DNA from: Micromonospora_E sp048060115
Lineage (GTDB): Bacteria > Actinomycetota > Actinomycetes > Mycobacteriales > Micromonosporaceae
Assembly (NCBI RefSeq): GCF_048060115.1
Contig: NZ_JBHMIM010000044.1
Location: forward strand, 4,003 to 68,002
DNA: 64,000 nucleotides
Direction: 5' to 3'
Part shown: one piece after another, positions 1 to 8,609 of the stretch
Position numbering within the stretch: position 1 is the first letter of the stretch
How the letters are laid out: each line of letters begins with the position of its first letter
Translations under genes and position numbers: made by a program
Notes under the pieces: model-generated
Told to the model about the DNA's origin: nothing
The model's input: only the letters and a program-made list of their open reading frames with translations
Databases searched by the model: none

Positions 1-1973
1 GTGCCGCCGCGGCTGTTACTCAACGTGTACGCCTCGTCAATGAAGAGCACCCCACCGAGCGCCGAGTTGAACGCCTCGGTGGTCTTGATCGCCGTACCAC
101 CGATGATCTGCGCGACCAGGTCGGCGCGCGCCACCTCCACCAGGTGCCCTTTGCGCAGCACCCCGAGCTCGGCCAGGATTCGGCCGTAGAGCCGGGCGAT
201 GGTGGTCTTGCCGGTGCCGGGCGAGCCGGCGAAGACCAGGTGGCGTGCCATCGGCGGTGCAGACAGCCCTGCCTCCTTGCGACGCTTGGACATCTTGTTC
301 AGGTTGATCAACGAGGTCACTTCCTGCTTGACGCCGTGCAGCCCGACCAGCGACTGCAGCTCACGCAACGGGTCAGTCCCGCGCGCCACCGGCTGCCGCT
401 CCTCCCCCGGCGTCGGCGACGGTCCGGCGGGAGCCCCGGCGGTCGTGCCGTAGGCATCCGGCAGCCGGTTACGGCTGCTGATCAGCTCAGTGACGGTCAG
501 CTGGGCATCCGGGTCGTGCTGTCGCAGGCCGGAGCCCTGATTGTCGTGCACCTTGCAACCGGTGACCCGCACCGTCCCCTGGGTCCGTACGGCGATCCCA
601 TCCCCAGCGTTCGCGGTGAACTCCGAGTCGACGACCGTCCCGGAAGAACCCCCGGCGAGAACCAGGCCGGCACCTTCCGCGTCGTGCACGCGACACGCCG
701 TCAACGAGATGTTCACCCCCGAACCAGCCGTTATCCCTTCCCCGCCCACGCCGGCGATCTCAGAATCGGCGAACGACACCACGGCATCGGCGAGCACCAC
801 CCCGGCGGCGGTTCCGCCGCGCAAGCTGAGCCCGGTCACCGAGGTCTGCGCGCCTCCGGAGATCGTCATCCCGACGCCGCCGCACCGCTCGATCGTGACG
901 TTCTCGAAGCGGCCGCGGGCGCCGTCGACGACCTCGATGGCCGGTCCGTCGCAGCCGTGCACCTCCAGCCGGTGCAGCAGGGGGTCGGCACCGCCGTCCA
1001 GACGCACCCCGGCACCGGTGCAGTCGTTGATCGTCATGCCGGTCAGCTCCGGCGTGCTCCGGTCGCTGATACTCACGCCGACACCGGCGATGTTGGCAGC
1101 GGTACAGCCTTCCAGCCGGCCGGCGGAACGTCCGCTGAAGCGGAATCCGCTACGCCGGGCACCGGTGACCTGACAACGCCGTAGCGTCGGCGCACACCGC
1201 TCACCCGTGAACACCCCGTCGGCGGCGCTGCCCTGCACCGTGCAGTCCTCCAGCACCGACGCGCCGGTCGTAGCAAGGTAGACACCGACGCCTCTGGTCT
1301 TGCGGACCGTCAATCGGCGTACCGTGGCTTCGGACTGTTGCTCGGCGGCGAGCGCCGGCTTGGTCGTCGCGCTGATCTCGGTGTCCTCGATCGAGATTCG
1401 ACCGTGGCCGTTGAGGCAGATGCCGTTTCCCCTGGCCTCCCGCACGATACAGGCGCGTACCCGCAGCTCACCGTGCTCCGCGACGACCACACCCGAGGTG
1501 CCGAGCTGTTCGACCCGGCAGTCGTCGAGCATGCTGCCGGTCGCCGACGTCACCACCACCCCGGCACCGACCTGGTTGGTGACCCGGCTGCCCCGCATGG
1601 TCAGCGACCCCTGGTCGCGGACGAAGACCGCCGCCCAGGCGGACGCGGTCAGCTCACACTCGGTCACGCTCAACTGGCCGGAGGTGAGGGCCAACGCGGG
1701 GCTGTCGCTGTCCGCCGCGATTATCGTCAGTCCGGACAGGGCAGCCGACTCGGCGGCGAGCACCACCGCGATGCCCGACTGCGGGGCTATCCGCACCGTG
1801 CCCGGACCGTCCTGGGCCGCGATGGTGACGATCTTCGTCAGGACCAGGTTCTCGGCGTAGCTGCCCGGTTGTACGGTGATCACTGATCCGTCGACGGCAG
1901 CACGCAGCGCCTCACCGAGTGTCCGGTACCCAGATCCCGCCGACTGGCTGACGGTAATCCTGCGCTGACTCAT
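1..1973 (-). CDS. Beta-helix / EccA-type AAA ATPase fusion (3' end outside window)
   Basis: About 657 residues are visible; the C-terminus lies beyond the left edge. The first ~510 residues are a chain of short Gly/Val/Ile-rich units of the right-handed parallel beta-helix type (many repeats resembling SxxxGVVV...C.V). After a Pro-rich linker comes a CbxX/EccA-class AAA+ module that opens with GLHGVKQEV. Walker A GSPGTGKT is at about residue 581 and Walker B-like VLFIDEAY follows close to the edge. EccA ATPases act in the cytosol on type VII substrates and normally carry an N-terminal TPR domain; here a beta-helix takes its place. The ATG at 1973 has a good ribosome site (GGAGG at 1984-1988) and lies 39 bases after the preceding small gene. 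It is the last visible gene of the leftward ESX operon. The AAA assignment is firm; the substrate is unknown. Confidence 0.85.
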   Translation of the reverse strand, partial: MSQRRITVSQSAGSGYRTLGEALRAAVDGSVITVQPGSYAENLVLTKIVTIAAQDGPGTVRIAPQSGIAVVLAAESAALSGLTIIAADSDSPALALTSGQLSVTECELTASAWAAVFVRDQGSLTMRGSRVTNQVGAGVVVTSATGSMLDDCRVEQLGTSGVVVAEHGELRVRACIVREARGNGICLNGHGRISIEDTEISATTKPALAAEQQSEATVRRLTVRKTRGVGVYLATTGASVLEDCTVQGSAADGVFTGERCAPTLRRCQVTGARRSGFRFSGRSAGRLEGCTAANIAGVGVSISDRSTPELTGMTINDCTGAGVRLDGGADPLLHRLEVHGCDGPAIEVVDGARGRFENVTIERCGGVGMTISGGAQTSVTGLSLRGGTAAGVVLADAVVSFADSEIAGVGGEGITAGSGVNISLTACRVHDAEGAGLVLAGGSSGTVVDSEFTANAGDGIAVRTQGTVRVTGCKVHDNQGSGLRQHDPDAQLTVTELISSRNRLPDAYGTTAGAPAGPSPTPGEERQPVARGTDPLRELQSLVGLHGVKQEVTSLINLNKMSKRRKEAGLSAPPMARHLVFAGSPGTGKTTIARLYGRILAELGVLRKGHLVEVARADLVAQIIGGTAIKTTEAFNSALGGVLFIDEAYTLSNSRGG

Positions 1974-2012
1974 GCTCGCCCTACCTCCATATCACAGCCG
2001 CGACCAGCCGGA

Positions 2013-2327
2013 TCAGCTGTCCGGTCCCAGTCTCTTGCTGTTTTCTTCGTCCAACTTCTCAAACTCGTCGATTGCCCCGTGGCCCTCCTCGCTGAGGCCG
2101 ATCAGGCCCTCGGCAACGAACCCGACGCCCTCCAATGTGTCCCTGGCGTTCTCCTCACGTTGCCCGGCGAAGGGCCTGCCGTACTCATCGTCGCCCCATG
2201 GCTCCACCACGGTAGACCGAATGCCGTGCACGCCGGACAGTGCGGTGTCGATGTCCCTACCGACTTCACCGAGCACGCGGAACATCCGCCGCGCGCCGTC
2301 CGGATCAATCCGGGTCTCGTCAGCCAT
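2013..2327 (-). CDS. Small helical ESX-associated protein (WXG/EspC-like)
   Basis: A 104-residue, acidic, almost wholly helical protein. A WG turn (EPWGDDEYG) near residue 43 separates two predicted helices, as in WXG100/EspC-like type VII substrates. The tail ends in FEKLDEENSKRL, where F-x3-D resembles the YxxxD/E export signal with Phe for Tyr. Its start codon overlaps the end of the YbaB gene by 8 bases, so the two are translationally coupled. No enzymatic motif. Probably a secreted substrate or partner of a larger substrate; the exact family is uncertain. Confidence 0.72.
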   Translation of the reverse strand: MADETRIDPDGARRMFRVLGEVGRDIDTALSGVHGIRSTVVEPWGDDEYGRPFAGQREENARDTLEGVGFVAEGLIGLSEEGHGAIDEFEKLDEENSKRLGPDS

Positions 2328-2769
2328 CGCCGCGACCCTGCTGCTCGGCGGCGCGCACGATCCCGGGCAGATCGATGGCCGAGGTCATCAGACCGCCGAC
2401 GACATCGTTGAGGTCGACCTTGCCAGCTGCCAGGTCACCGAAGTTGACGCCAGGCAGCACGTCCCTGCCCGCCATTGTCTCGATCTTGCCAAATGCCTGG
2501 GACCGGCCACGCCGGACGACATCCAGTAGCATCTCGGCGAGCTCGTTCGGCGCCATCGTGCGGTACCTGGTGTTGTTGACCGTGAACTTGACCAGCTCAC
2601 CCCGGCCGTCGAAGGTCGCCGTCAGCATCTTGTTCGCGGACTCGACCGTCGTAGTCGCCTCGTTCATCTTGCGCTGGAATTCCTCCAGCTTGCGCTGCTC
2701 CTCTGCGAGCAGGGCGAACATTGCTTCAAGTTGCCCCGACGCTCGCGTCGGGCCGTCCTCGTCAGCCAT
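2320..2769 (-). CDS. YbaB/EbfC-family protein
   Basis: A 149-residue protein with the YbaB/EbfC layout: a helical N-terminus (about residues 10-45, rich in Glu/Lys/Gln) followed by a strand-rich core (LTATFDGRGELVKFTV) and a C-terminal helical stretch. YbaB proteins are dimeric nucleoid-associated DNA binders. ESX loci of actinobacteria commonly carry a YbaB-like gene (EspL type), where a chaperone or scaffold role has been proposed. It overlaps the upstream gene by 8 bases and the downstream one by 8 bases, so the three are made together. Family call is good; its role in secretion is inferred from context. Confidence 0.8.
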   Translation of the reverse strand: MADEDGPTRASGQLEAMFALLAEEQRKLEEFQRKMNEATTTVESANKMLTATFDGRGELVKFTVNNTRYRTMAPNELAEMLLDVVRRGRSQAFGKIETMAGRDVLPGVNFGDLAAGKVDLNDVVGGLMTSAIDLPGIVRAAEQQGRGDG

Positions 2770-3700
2770 TGCGGTCTCCCTTCATGTACTTACGGAACTC
2801 CCGGTCCAGCCCTTCCCGCACTTCCTCCTGAGCCTTCTCGATCCGGGTCTGCTTGCCGACGACGTTCCAACCCTCGTCCTGGGCACCCCAGGCACTCGGG
2901 TCGCCCTGTACCGCGTTGTTTGCCCGTCGCTGCGGGGAGGAGGTGTCCTGCTGGCCGCCGCCCATTCCGCCCATGCCCATTCCGCCCATGCCCATCCCAC
3001 CCATTGGCATCGGCATCATCGGGATGCCACCGCCACCGCCCGCCGGTGGTGGTGGCGGTGCCAACTCGCTGGGCTGACCAGCCCCGAGCACCGGTCCTAC
3101 CGGCCGGAACAGCTCGACATCGACGTCCGACCCGGACGCCAGGATGACCCTCTCGCCCTCGTCGCGGGCCTGCCGACTCAGGTCGGTGCCGACCGGTGGT
3201 TCGTCGACGGACGCCAGCGCGGGCGGGGACGTGCCACCCAACGCCCTGCCGATGTCCTGGTACGCGGACGCGACGTCATGTAGGACGAGTTGCGCCCGGC
3301 TGTCGTACTCGCCGATCTGGCTAGGGTCGGCAGCACGCTGTGCCTGGAGCTCACGCACCCGCGCCTGGCCGGCTGCGAGCGCGTTCGCGGTGCGCCGCAG
3401 CTGTCGCCCGTACTCGCCCTCGTCGAGGGCGTGCAGCAGTTCGCGGGTCCGGCGCAGCGGATCGGCCAGTCGCGACGCGTCGACGTCACCACCGGGCCAG
3501 GCGAGGTCGGCTCCCTGCCCTTGCCAGCAATCCTCCAACCTGCTCAATGTCCGGTCGGCCGTGGCGAGGATGGTCCGCAGACTGCGCCGCGCGTCGTCCA
3601 GCAGTCCGGCCCCGCGTTCGACCTCCGCGCTATCGGCCGAGTCGAGCACCGCGGCGATCTCGTCGAGGGTGCACGGCCTGCCGACCGCCGTCTCCCTCAT
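2762..3700 (-). CDS. ESX-associated helical protein with Met/Gly-rich linker
   Basis: 312 residues. Residues ~1-190 are helical and charged and contain CWQGQGA, which could be a WXG-type turn. A Pro/Gly segment (PPPPPAGGGGG) leads into MPMGGMGMGGMGMGGMGGG at about residues 228-248. A tail with AWGAQDEGWNVVG follows. The tail echoes that of the neighbouring 868-residue protein (Met/Gly tract, QQ, charged stretch, then W-x-V-G), suggesting both are handled by the same machinery. No signal peptide or membrane segment. The ATG lies 2 bases after the upstream stop codon, so coupling is likely. Probably a type VII substrate of the EspB/long-WXG kind; I do not recognise a named family. Confidence 0.7.
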   Translation of the reverse strand: MRETAVGRPCTLDEIAAVLDSADSAEVERGAGLLDDARRSLRTILATADRTLSRLEDCWQGQGADLAWPGGDVDASRLADPLRRTRELLHALDEGEYGRQLRRTANALAAGQARVRELQAQRAADPSQIGEYDSRAQLVLHDVASAYQDIGRALGGTSPPALASVDEPPVGTDLSRQARDEGERVILASGSDVDVELFRPVGPVLGAGQPSELAPPPPPAGGGGGIPMMPMPMGGMGMGGMGMGGMGGGQQDTSSPQRRANNAVQGDPSAWGAQDEGWNVVGKQTRIEKAQEEVREGLDREFRKYMKGDRNG

Positions 3701-3702
3701 CG

Positions 3703-6309
3703 TCAGTCACGACCCAGCGCTCGGCTGGACGCCGCCTCGGCGTCGTCCTCGCCCCACATGCCATCCTCGCCGACCAACCAGGTGTTGCGCTCCCTGTCCC
3801 GGTCGCCCTGCTGGCCCATCCCGCCGCCCATCGGTGGAGACATCGGCATCCCCGGTCCGCCGGCCGGCGTCATCGGTGACAGCGACATAGCGGCGGACGC
3901 CGGGGTCCCGGCAGCACCGCCCTGAGTCACCGGTGCCAGCTCCAGCGGTGCGGGATGGTCGCCCTCGTCATCGGATCCACCGCCGGAACCGCCACTCCCG
4001 CCCGATCCACCGCTGCCCTCGCCGGAGTCGTCGAGCCGGCTTGCGGAGTCTTCGCCGCCACTCAGGAAGTCCGAGATGGAGGTATGGTCGCCGTCCTCCT
4101 CGATCAGCTCGTCGAGCACCCCGTCGACGGCTTCCCTGGCCTCCGTCAGCGCCTCCACCCGCGCCTTGCGCTCCGCCTCGGTCCCGCCCTCGCCCTCACC
4201 GGCCAGTTCCTTCTCGATCAGCTCGTCTATCGAGTCGGCGACCGCCTCCTGGGCCTCGGCGATCGCGTTGTCGCGGGACTCCTCCAGGCTGTCGGGCACG
4301 CCGTCGCCGTCAGCGTCGACGCTGTCCCCGTTTTCCTCGGAACCGGCGCCACCCGCCGAGTCCTCCCGGTCGAGCGGGTCGTCCGACACAAGCCCGTCGA
4401 TGGCCTCGTCCGCGGCGCGCTTCGCGTCAGCCAAGGCATCGTTGCGTGCCTGCTCCTCGTCATCGGTCCCGGCTGAGCCGTCTCCCGAGCCGCCACCCGA
4501 CCCGCCGACCCCGTCGATCGCCCGGCCGGCCGCCTCCCGGGCTTCGTCGAAAGCGTCACCGACTGCGGGATCGTCGCTGGAAAGGCCGCCGATGGCCTCG
4601 TCGACCGCGTCCTGGGCCTGTTCGAGTGCCTGCTCGCGGGCCTGGTCCGGCGACACATCGCCGGCACCCTGTCCACCCAGGTCGTCGATGGCCCTCGCGG
4701 CGGCCTCCCGGGCGTCGTCCAACGCCTTCTGCCGGGCCTCGTCGACCTCGGCATCGCCGGTCGGTTCGGTGTCGAACAGATCCTTGATGACGTCGTCAGC
4801 AGCCTGGCGTGCGTCGTCCAACGCCTTGTCCCGGGCCTGCTCGGCGGCCGGATCCGACGACGAGGTCGGCGGAGGTTCGCCGGCACCGCCGCCGGCCAGA
4901 TCGTCGATCGCGTCGTTGGCCGCCTCTTGGGCGTCCTCCAGCGCCTGGTTGCGGGCCTGCTCGGCCGGGCTCGGGTTGGAACCCGAGCCACGGGAACCGC
5001 CGGATGAACCACCGGGCAAGCCGCCGGGCAAGCCACCAGGCGAACCACCCGCTGCCGGCCCCATCAGGTCACCGATGGCGTCGTCGGCAGCCTTACGGGC
5101 GTCCTCCAGCGCCTGGTTGCGGGCCTCGGCGGCCGGATCCTGACCGGAACCACCAGAGCCGGAACCACCGCCGGTTGGTGAGGAGCCGCCGCCTGCGCCG
5201 AGGCCGTCGATGGCGTCGTTCGCGGCGTTGCGTGCGTCCTCCAGCGCCTGGTTGCGGGCCGCCTCGACCTCGTCCTCGCCCCCACCTGGGGCGCCGCCGC
5301 CGAAGCCACCACCTGGGCTGGAACCGGCACCACCACCTGGGCTGGAACCGGCGCCGCCGCCGGGGCCGGAGCTACCGGTGTTCTCGTCCGAACCGCCGGC
5401 TAGATCGTCGATGGCCTGCTGAGCCGCCTCATTGGCGTCGTCCAGTGCGGCGTCGTAGTCCGGGTCGCCGGTCTTGAGGTCTTCGATAGCGTCGTCGACG
5501 GCATCCTTGGCGTCATCGAGAGCTTCGTCACGAACGTCGCCGCTAGCTTCGCCCCCGCCCTCGCCTCCGCCCCCGCCCTCGCCTCCGCCGTCGCCGTGCC
5601 CGTGCCCGGCGCCGGTGTCGGCGGGGTTGTCGTTGCTCGTGGTGTCGATCGGTTCCAGCAGGCTGATCTGCAGCTTCGTCATCCGGCCGCCGATATCGCG
5701 GTACTCGTCGGACAATTCCATGAGCCGGACCCGCACATTCGACAGGGTCCACTTGTTCGCCGCCCTGACAGCTGCCTTCTCGGCCCGTTCTATGTCATCC
5801 GCTTTCGCCTGGCCCGAGTCCGGCACACCGTCGTAGATCTCCTCGACCATCCGCCGCGCATCGGCCTGCAACGCCGTACGTAGTTTCTGGCCGATGTCGA
5901 TGATCCCCCAGTAGGAGGCCTTGAAGTTGTAGAGCGCCTCCCGGACGTCGTCGACCTGTTTGCTGTAGCGGCTGCCGTCCAGGACGTTGTAGACGCCCTC
6001 GCGGCTCTTGCGCTTCAGCTCGTTGACGTGCTCGGTGAAGGCAGTGGCGGCCTCGCCGACGAACACCGGCGAGTCGCCCGAGGTCAGTTTCTTGACCTGG
6101 TCGGTGAGGTCCTCAAGGACATCGTCGAGCGCCGTGGTGGACTTCTTCACCGCCTCGGCGGCTTCACCCCAGGGCTCCGACACGTCGATGTCCATGCTCT
6201 TGATGTCGGAGATGTAGTCTTCGATGTCATCCATGCTCTGGATCTGCGCAAAGGTCTGACCCATGGGAGGGCTCTTCTCATCGAAGGTCCCCACTTCACC
6301 AACGGCCAC
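3703..6309 (-). CDS. Large ESX substrate-like protein with ~12 Ala-rich helical repeats
   Basis: 868 residues with a GTG start at 6309 preceded by a GGGG tract; an in-frame ATG 15 codons later is possible. Residues ~15-215 are helical with WG turns (EPWGEAAEAV and ASYWGIID), as in long WXG/PPE-like substrates. From ~255 to ~735 a 20-residue motif (ARNQALEDARxAADDAIDDL) recurs about 12 times, separated by Gly/Ser/Pro linkers. One linker carries DADGDGVPD (4291-4317), a calcium-binding type-3-thrombospondin-like motif. The C-terminus is Met/Gly-rich and ends RERNTWLVGEDGMWGEDD, a pattern I associate with large actinobacterial ESX substrates. No signal peptide. It lies between the WXG100 pair and a sister gene with a similar tail. 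Probably exported or forming a cell-envelope filament; function unknown. Confidence 0.8.
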   Translation of the reverse strand: MAVGEVGTFDEKSPPMGQTFAQIQSMDDIEDYISDIKSMDIDVSEPWGEAAEAVKKSTTALDDVLEDLTDQVKKLTSGDSPVFVGEAATAFTEHVNELKRKSREGVYNVLDGSRYSKQVDDVREALYNFKASYWGIIDIGQKLRTALQADARRMVEEIYDGVPDSGQAKADDIERAEKAAVRAANKWTLSNVRVRLMELSDEYRDIGGRMTKLQISLLEPIDTTSNDNPADTGAGHGHGDGGGEGGGGGEGGGEASGDVRDEALDDAKDAVDDAIEDLKTGDPDYDAALDDANEAAQQAIDDLAGGSDENTGSSGPGGGAGSSPGGGAGSSPGGGFGGGAPGGGEDEVEAARNQALEDARNAANDAIDGLGAGGGSSPTGGGSGSGGSGQDPAAEARNQALEDARKAADDAIGDLMGPAAGGSPGGLPGGLPGGSSGGSRGSGSNPSPAEQARNQALEDAQEAANDAIDDLAGGGAGEPPPTSSSDPAAEQARDKALDDARQAADDVIKDLFDTEPTGDAEVDEARQKALDDAREAAARAIDDLGGQGAGDVSPDQAREQALEQAQDAVDEAIGGLSSDDPAVGDAFDEAREAAGRAIDGVGGSGGGSGDGSAGTDDEEQARNDALADAKRAADEAIDGLVSDDPLDREDSAGGAGSEENGDSVDADGDGVPDSLEESRDNAIAEAQEAVADSIDELIEKELAGEGEGGTEAERKARVEALTEAREAVDGVLDELIEEDGDHTSISDFLSGGEDSASRLDDSGEGSGGSGGSGGSGGGSDDEGDHPAPLELAPVTQGGAAGTPASAAMSLSPMTPAGGPGMPMSPPMGGGMGQQGDRDRERNTWLVGEDGMWGEDDAEAASSRALGRD
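4090..5560 (-). repeat. Coding repeat array, ~12 degenerate units
   Basis: Within the 868-residue protein about 12 units of A-R-x-x-A-L-x-D-A-x-x-A-A-x-x-A-I-x-x-L recur. Spacers range from almost none to more than 35 residues of Gly/Ser/Pro. Units differ in sequence but keep the Ala/Leu/Ile positions, as expected for a helix that packs on copies of itself. Confidence 0.85.
5306..5353. repeat. Tandem 24-bp repeat x2
   Basis: Two adjacent 24-base copies (5306-5329 and 5330-5353) differing at one position. They encode a duplicated GAGSSPGG linker and look like a recent slippage event inside the repeat protein. Confidence 0.85.
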
Positions 6310-6403
6310 GACCTACCCCATCCGAATCATCGATGAACACCACTGATCGCCAACCCCGGCGGCCGCCGGGGTACCCGTCGGGCCCCCGGCGCCAATCGAC
6401 CTG

Positions 6404-6700
6404 CTACCGGCCGAACCGGTTACCAGAACGGATATCCTGCTCCTTCATGTCGTCGGAGCGGATCTTGAGTTCCTTCGCCAGTTCGTGCACGATCGTGTTC
6501 ATGTCGCCGAAGTTCTGCTCGATCCGCAACGACAACTCGTTGTAGTTCGCCGCCGCCGGACCGCTCCAGGTGTCGAGCGCCCGTCCGGTCTCCTGCGACA
6601 GACTCTGGATGAGCTGCTCGACCTCACGGTTGACTCCCTGCATCTGGCTGACGCCTTCGAACAGGATGTCGTACTTGTAGCCGATAGAGTCGTTCCCCAT
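6404..6700 (-). CDS. WXG100-family (ESAT-6-like) protein
   Basis: 98 residues, the standard size for the family. Two helices flank the W-S-G turn at residues 45-47 (DTWSGPAAANYNE). The N-terminus (YKYDILFEG) and glutamine-rich first helix match actinobacterial WXG100 proteins. These form antiparallel heterodimers exported by the EccC ATPase. The ATG has a strong ribosome site (GGAGGGG). The partner is most likely the product of the gene 38 bases upstream (6739-7065). It has no canonical C-terminal YxxxD/E, so the signal may be on the partner. Confidence 0.92.
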   Translation of the reverse strand: MGNDSIGYKYDILFEGVSQMQGVNREVEQLIQSLSQETGRALDTWSGPAAANYNELSLRIEQNFGDMNTIVHELAKELKIRSDDMKEQDIRSGNRFGR

Positions 6701-6738
6701 TTGGGCCCCTCCGTCTCCATGGCCGCTGCCGAAGCGGC

Positions 6739-7065
6739 TCAGATGTCCTTGAGAATGTTCAGGCCGACGGCACCGAGCTGACTGGCGTTGTCGTGGTCCT
6801 GCTGGTCGAAGTCCTGCACGGTGCCGTCCACGTTGCCGGCCATCTCCTGCAGGTCGGCGACGATCGCACTCACCTCGGCGACCCAGGCATCCCGCGCGTT
6901 CAGCAGCGCCCTCATCATGGCACCCTCACAAACGTCGTCCATCGAGTTGACGGCGTTGTCGAAGGTAGCCTTCTGCCGGTTGATATTGTCCGCCGTTGTC
7001 CGATGGTCGTTGGCCACCCTGTTGGCCACCATCGGATCGAGAACCGTGTCCGCATTGCCTGCCAT
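6739..7065 (-). CDS. WXG100-like partner (CFP-10 position)
   Basis: A 108-residue helical protein with a single Trp (ARDAWVAEV) in the middle, where WXG would be, but no following Gly. The C-terminal FDQQDHDNA resembles the YxxxD/E export motif with Phe for Tyr. It is encoded directly before the WXG100 gene, the usual arrangement of a CFP-10/ESAT-6-type pair. AGAGGAAC precedes the ATG. I infer that it is the signal-bearing half of the heterodimer. The 115-base gap back to eccB could hold a separate promoter for the substrate genes, but none was identified. Confidence 0.82.
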   Translation of the reverse strand: MAGNADTVLDPMVANRVANDHRTTADNINRQKATFDNAVNSMDDVCEGAMMRALLNARDAWVAEVSAIVADLQEMAGNVDGTVQDFDQQDHDNASQLGAVGLNILKDI

Positions 7066-7180
7066 AGGTTCCTCTCACTCCCGTTCGGACGCACCGTCTG
7101 TCCGGGTCCATGCAACCAGTCGGAAACGGACGAACACCGGCTGCCGGGCCCGGTGCCGCATTCGGCGGGGATATCCCCCG

Positions 7181-8593
7181 TCAACCGCCCCAGACCTGGC
7201 TTGTCAACGCTGCCGCCGGGTCCAGCACCGGGCCAGTCGGCAGCAGTTCCAGCAGCTCACCGGGGACGTCGACCGGCTGCGCCCCGCCGTACCCCAGCGC
7301 CTCGGCGCCCGCCGGTGGCAGCGGGTACTTCACCCCGTACTCGGAGATCAGGAACATTGCGCCGCCAGCGGTACCCGGTGCGTACGGGTTCCGGGCCAGT
7401 ACTCCGGTCCCCGGGGCGATCATGATGCGGTCGGCGGTACCGGTCGCGGTCGCCGCCCGCGGCACCGGCAACGCCCCGGCCATCGCGGTAGCCGGCACCC
7501 GGTAGAGCTGCACTGCCACGGTCGCGCCGGCCGAGTCGAATCCGACGCAGGGCAACCCACCGCCACCGGTCAGGGGCTGCGGCGGATCCGGCGGGTAGCC
7601 CTCGACGAACTCCATGCTGGTGGCGACCGGCACCGCCGCCAGTTCGTCGGGGCGCACGGGGATCGGCCCGACGGGGCCGTCCGGATAGGCCTGCCCGATC
7701 GCCGGGTCGGCGAGCACCAGCGTGGCAGCCGTGCGGCTCAGCCGGACGAAACCATCCGCCTGGACCAGGAACTGCTCGGTCGTGTCGTTCATCGAGTTGC
7801 GTACCTCGTAGACCTGGCCGACCCTGGCCGGCCGTCCGCCCACCGACGGGCCCGGCTGGCCCCGGCCGGCGACGGCCGGAAAGATCAGATCCCGTCCGGG
7901 TGGAATCGGGTTCAGCCAGGCCGGGGTCACCAGAACCGGCACCTCGGCCGTATAGCCGAGCGCCACCGCGGTCGCCACCGTCAACCGGTACCGGCGGCCC
8001 TGCCAGACCAGGTAGCTCTGCCCCGCGGCGGTCCGGGCCAGGAACCCCTGCTCAGGACTGAGTGGCACCGGATCGACGAGATCCCCCAGCAGCAGTGTCA
8101 CCGCCGGTACACCAGCCGGTGACGGTGGCGGCGCACAGACCGTCCACGATCCGCGATAGAGCCGGTTCGCCGCCGGCACCGCGTCCGGGGCGCCCATGAT
8201 GCCGATCGGCGCTCCCACCGGCACACCCGTCAGGGAGTACCGGGACACCCGGACGATGCCGGCGTCCATCGCCCCGCCGAGCACCAGACGGGCGGAGGCA
8301 TAGTTGAGCACCGGCCGCAGATGTCCGTCGAGCAGCAGATAGCGGGCTCCGGTCTCCTTGACCGCGATGATCACGCCAGGACGGTTCCAGGAGGTGTCGC
8401 CCCCCGGGCGGAAGATCCCGTAGATCCCGAACCCGCCGGCGATCACAACGGCCAGCAGGATCCCGATCACCAGGCCGATCATCGGGCGGCGGTTGGGCGG
8501 CTCGTACGGATCGGGCCGGCCCATCATGAGGGCGGCGTTGAGCCGACCCAGAACGTAGAAGTACGCATGGACCTGATCCCGGCGTGACTCCAT
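7181..8593 (-). CDS. eccB: Type VII secretion protein EccB
   Basis: 470 residues. The N-terminus MESRRDQVHAYFYVLGRL followed by a single membrane helix (about residues 38-60) and a long extracytoplasmic domain is the EccB layout. EccB is a core subunit of the membrane channel, with one transmembrane helix and periplasmic repeats; some members have been reported as ATPases. Length fits the family. GGGAGAG lies before the ATG. It begins 16 bases after the eccD stop codon, so the two core subunits are co-translated. Confidence 0.95.
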   Translation of the reverse strand: MESRRDQVHAYFYVLGRLNAALMMGRPDPYEPPNRRPMIGLVIGILLAVVIAGGFGIYGIFRPGGDTSWNRPGVIIAVKETGARYLLLDGHLRPVLNYASARLVLGGAMDAGIVRVSRYSLTGVPVGAPIGIMGAPDAVPAANRLYRGSWTVCAPPPSPAGVPAVTLLLGDLVDPVPLSPEQGFLARTAAGQSYLVWQGRRYRLTVATAVALGYTAEVPVLVTPAWLNPIPPGRDLIFPAVAGRGQPGPSVGGRPARVGQVYEVRNSMNDTTEQFLVQADGFVRLSRTAATLVLADPAIGQAYPDGPVGPIPVRPDELAAVPVATSMEFVEGYPPDPPQPLTGGGGLPCVGFDSAGATVAVQLYRVPATAMAGALPVPRAATATGTADRIMIAPGTGVLARNPYAPGTAGGAMFLISEYGVKYPLPPAGAEALGYGGAQPVDVPGELLELLPTGPVLDPAAALTSQVWGG

Positions 8594-8609
8594 CGGTGGG
8601 GCTCTCCCG

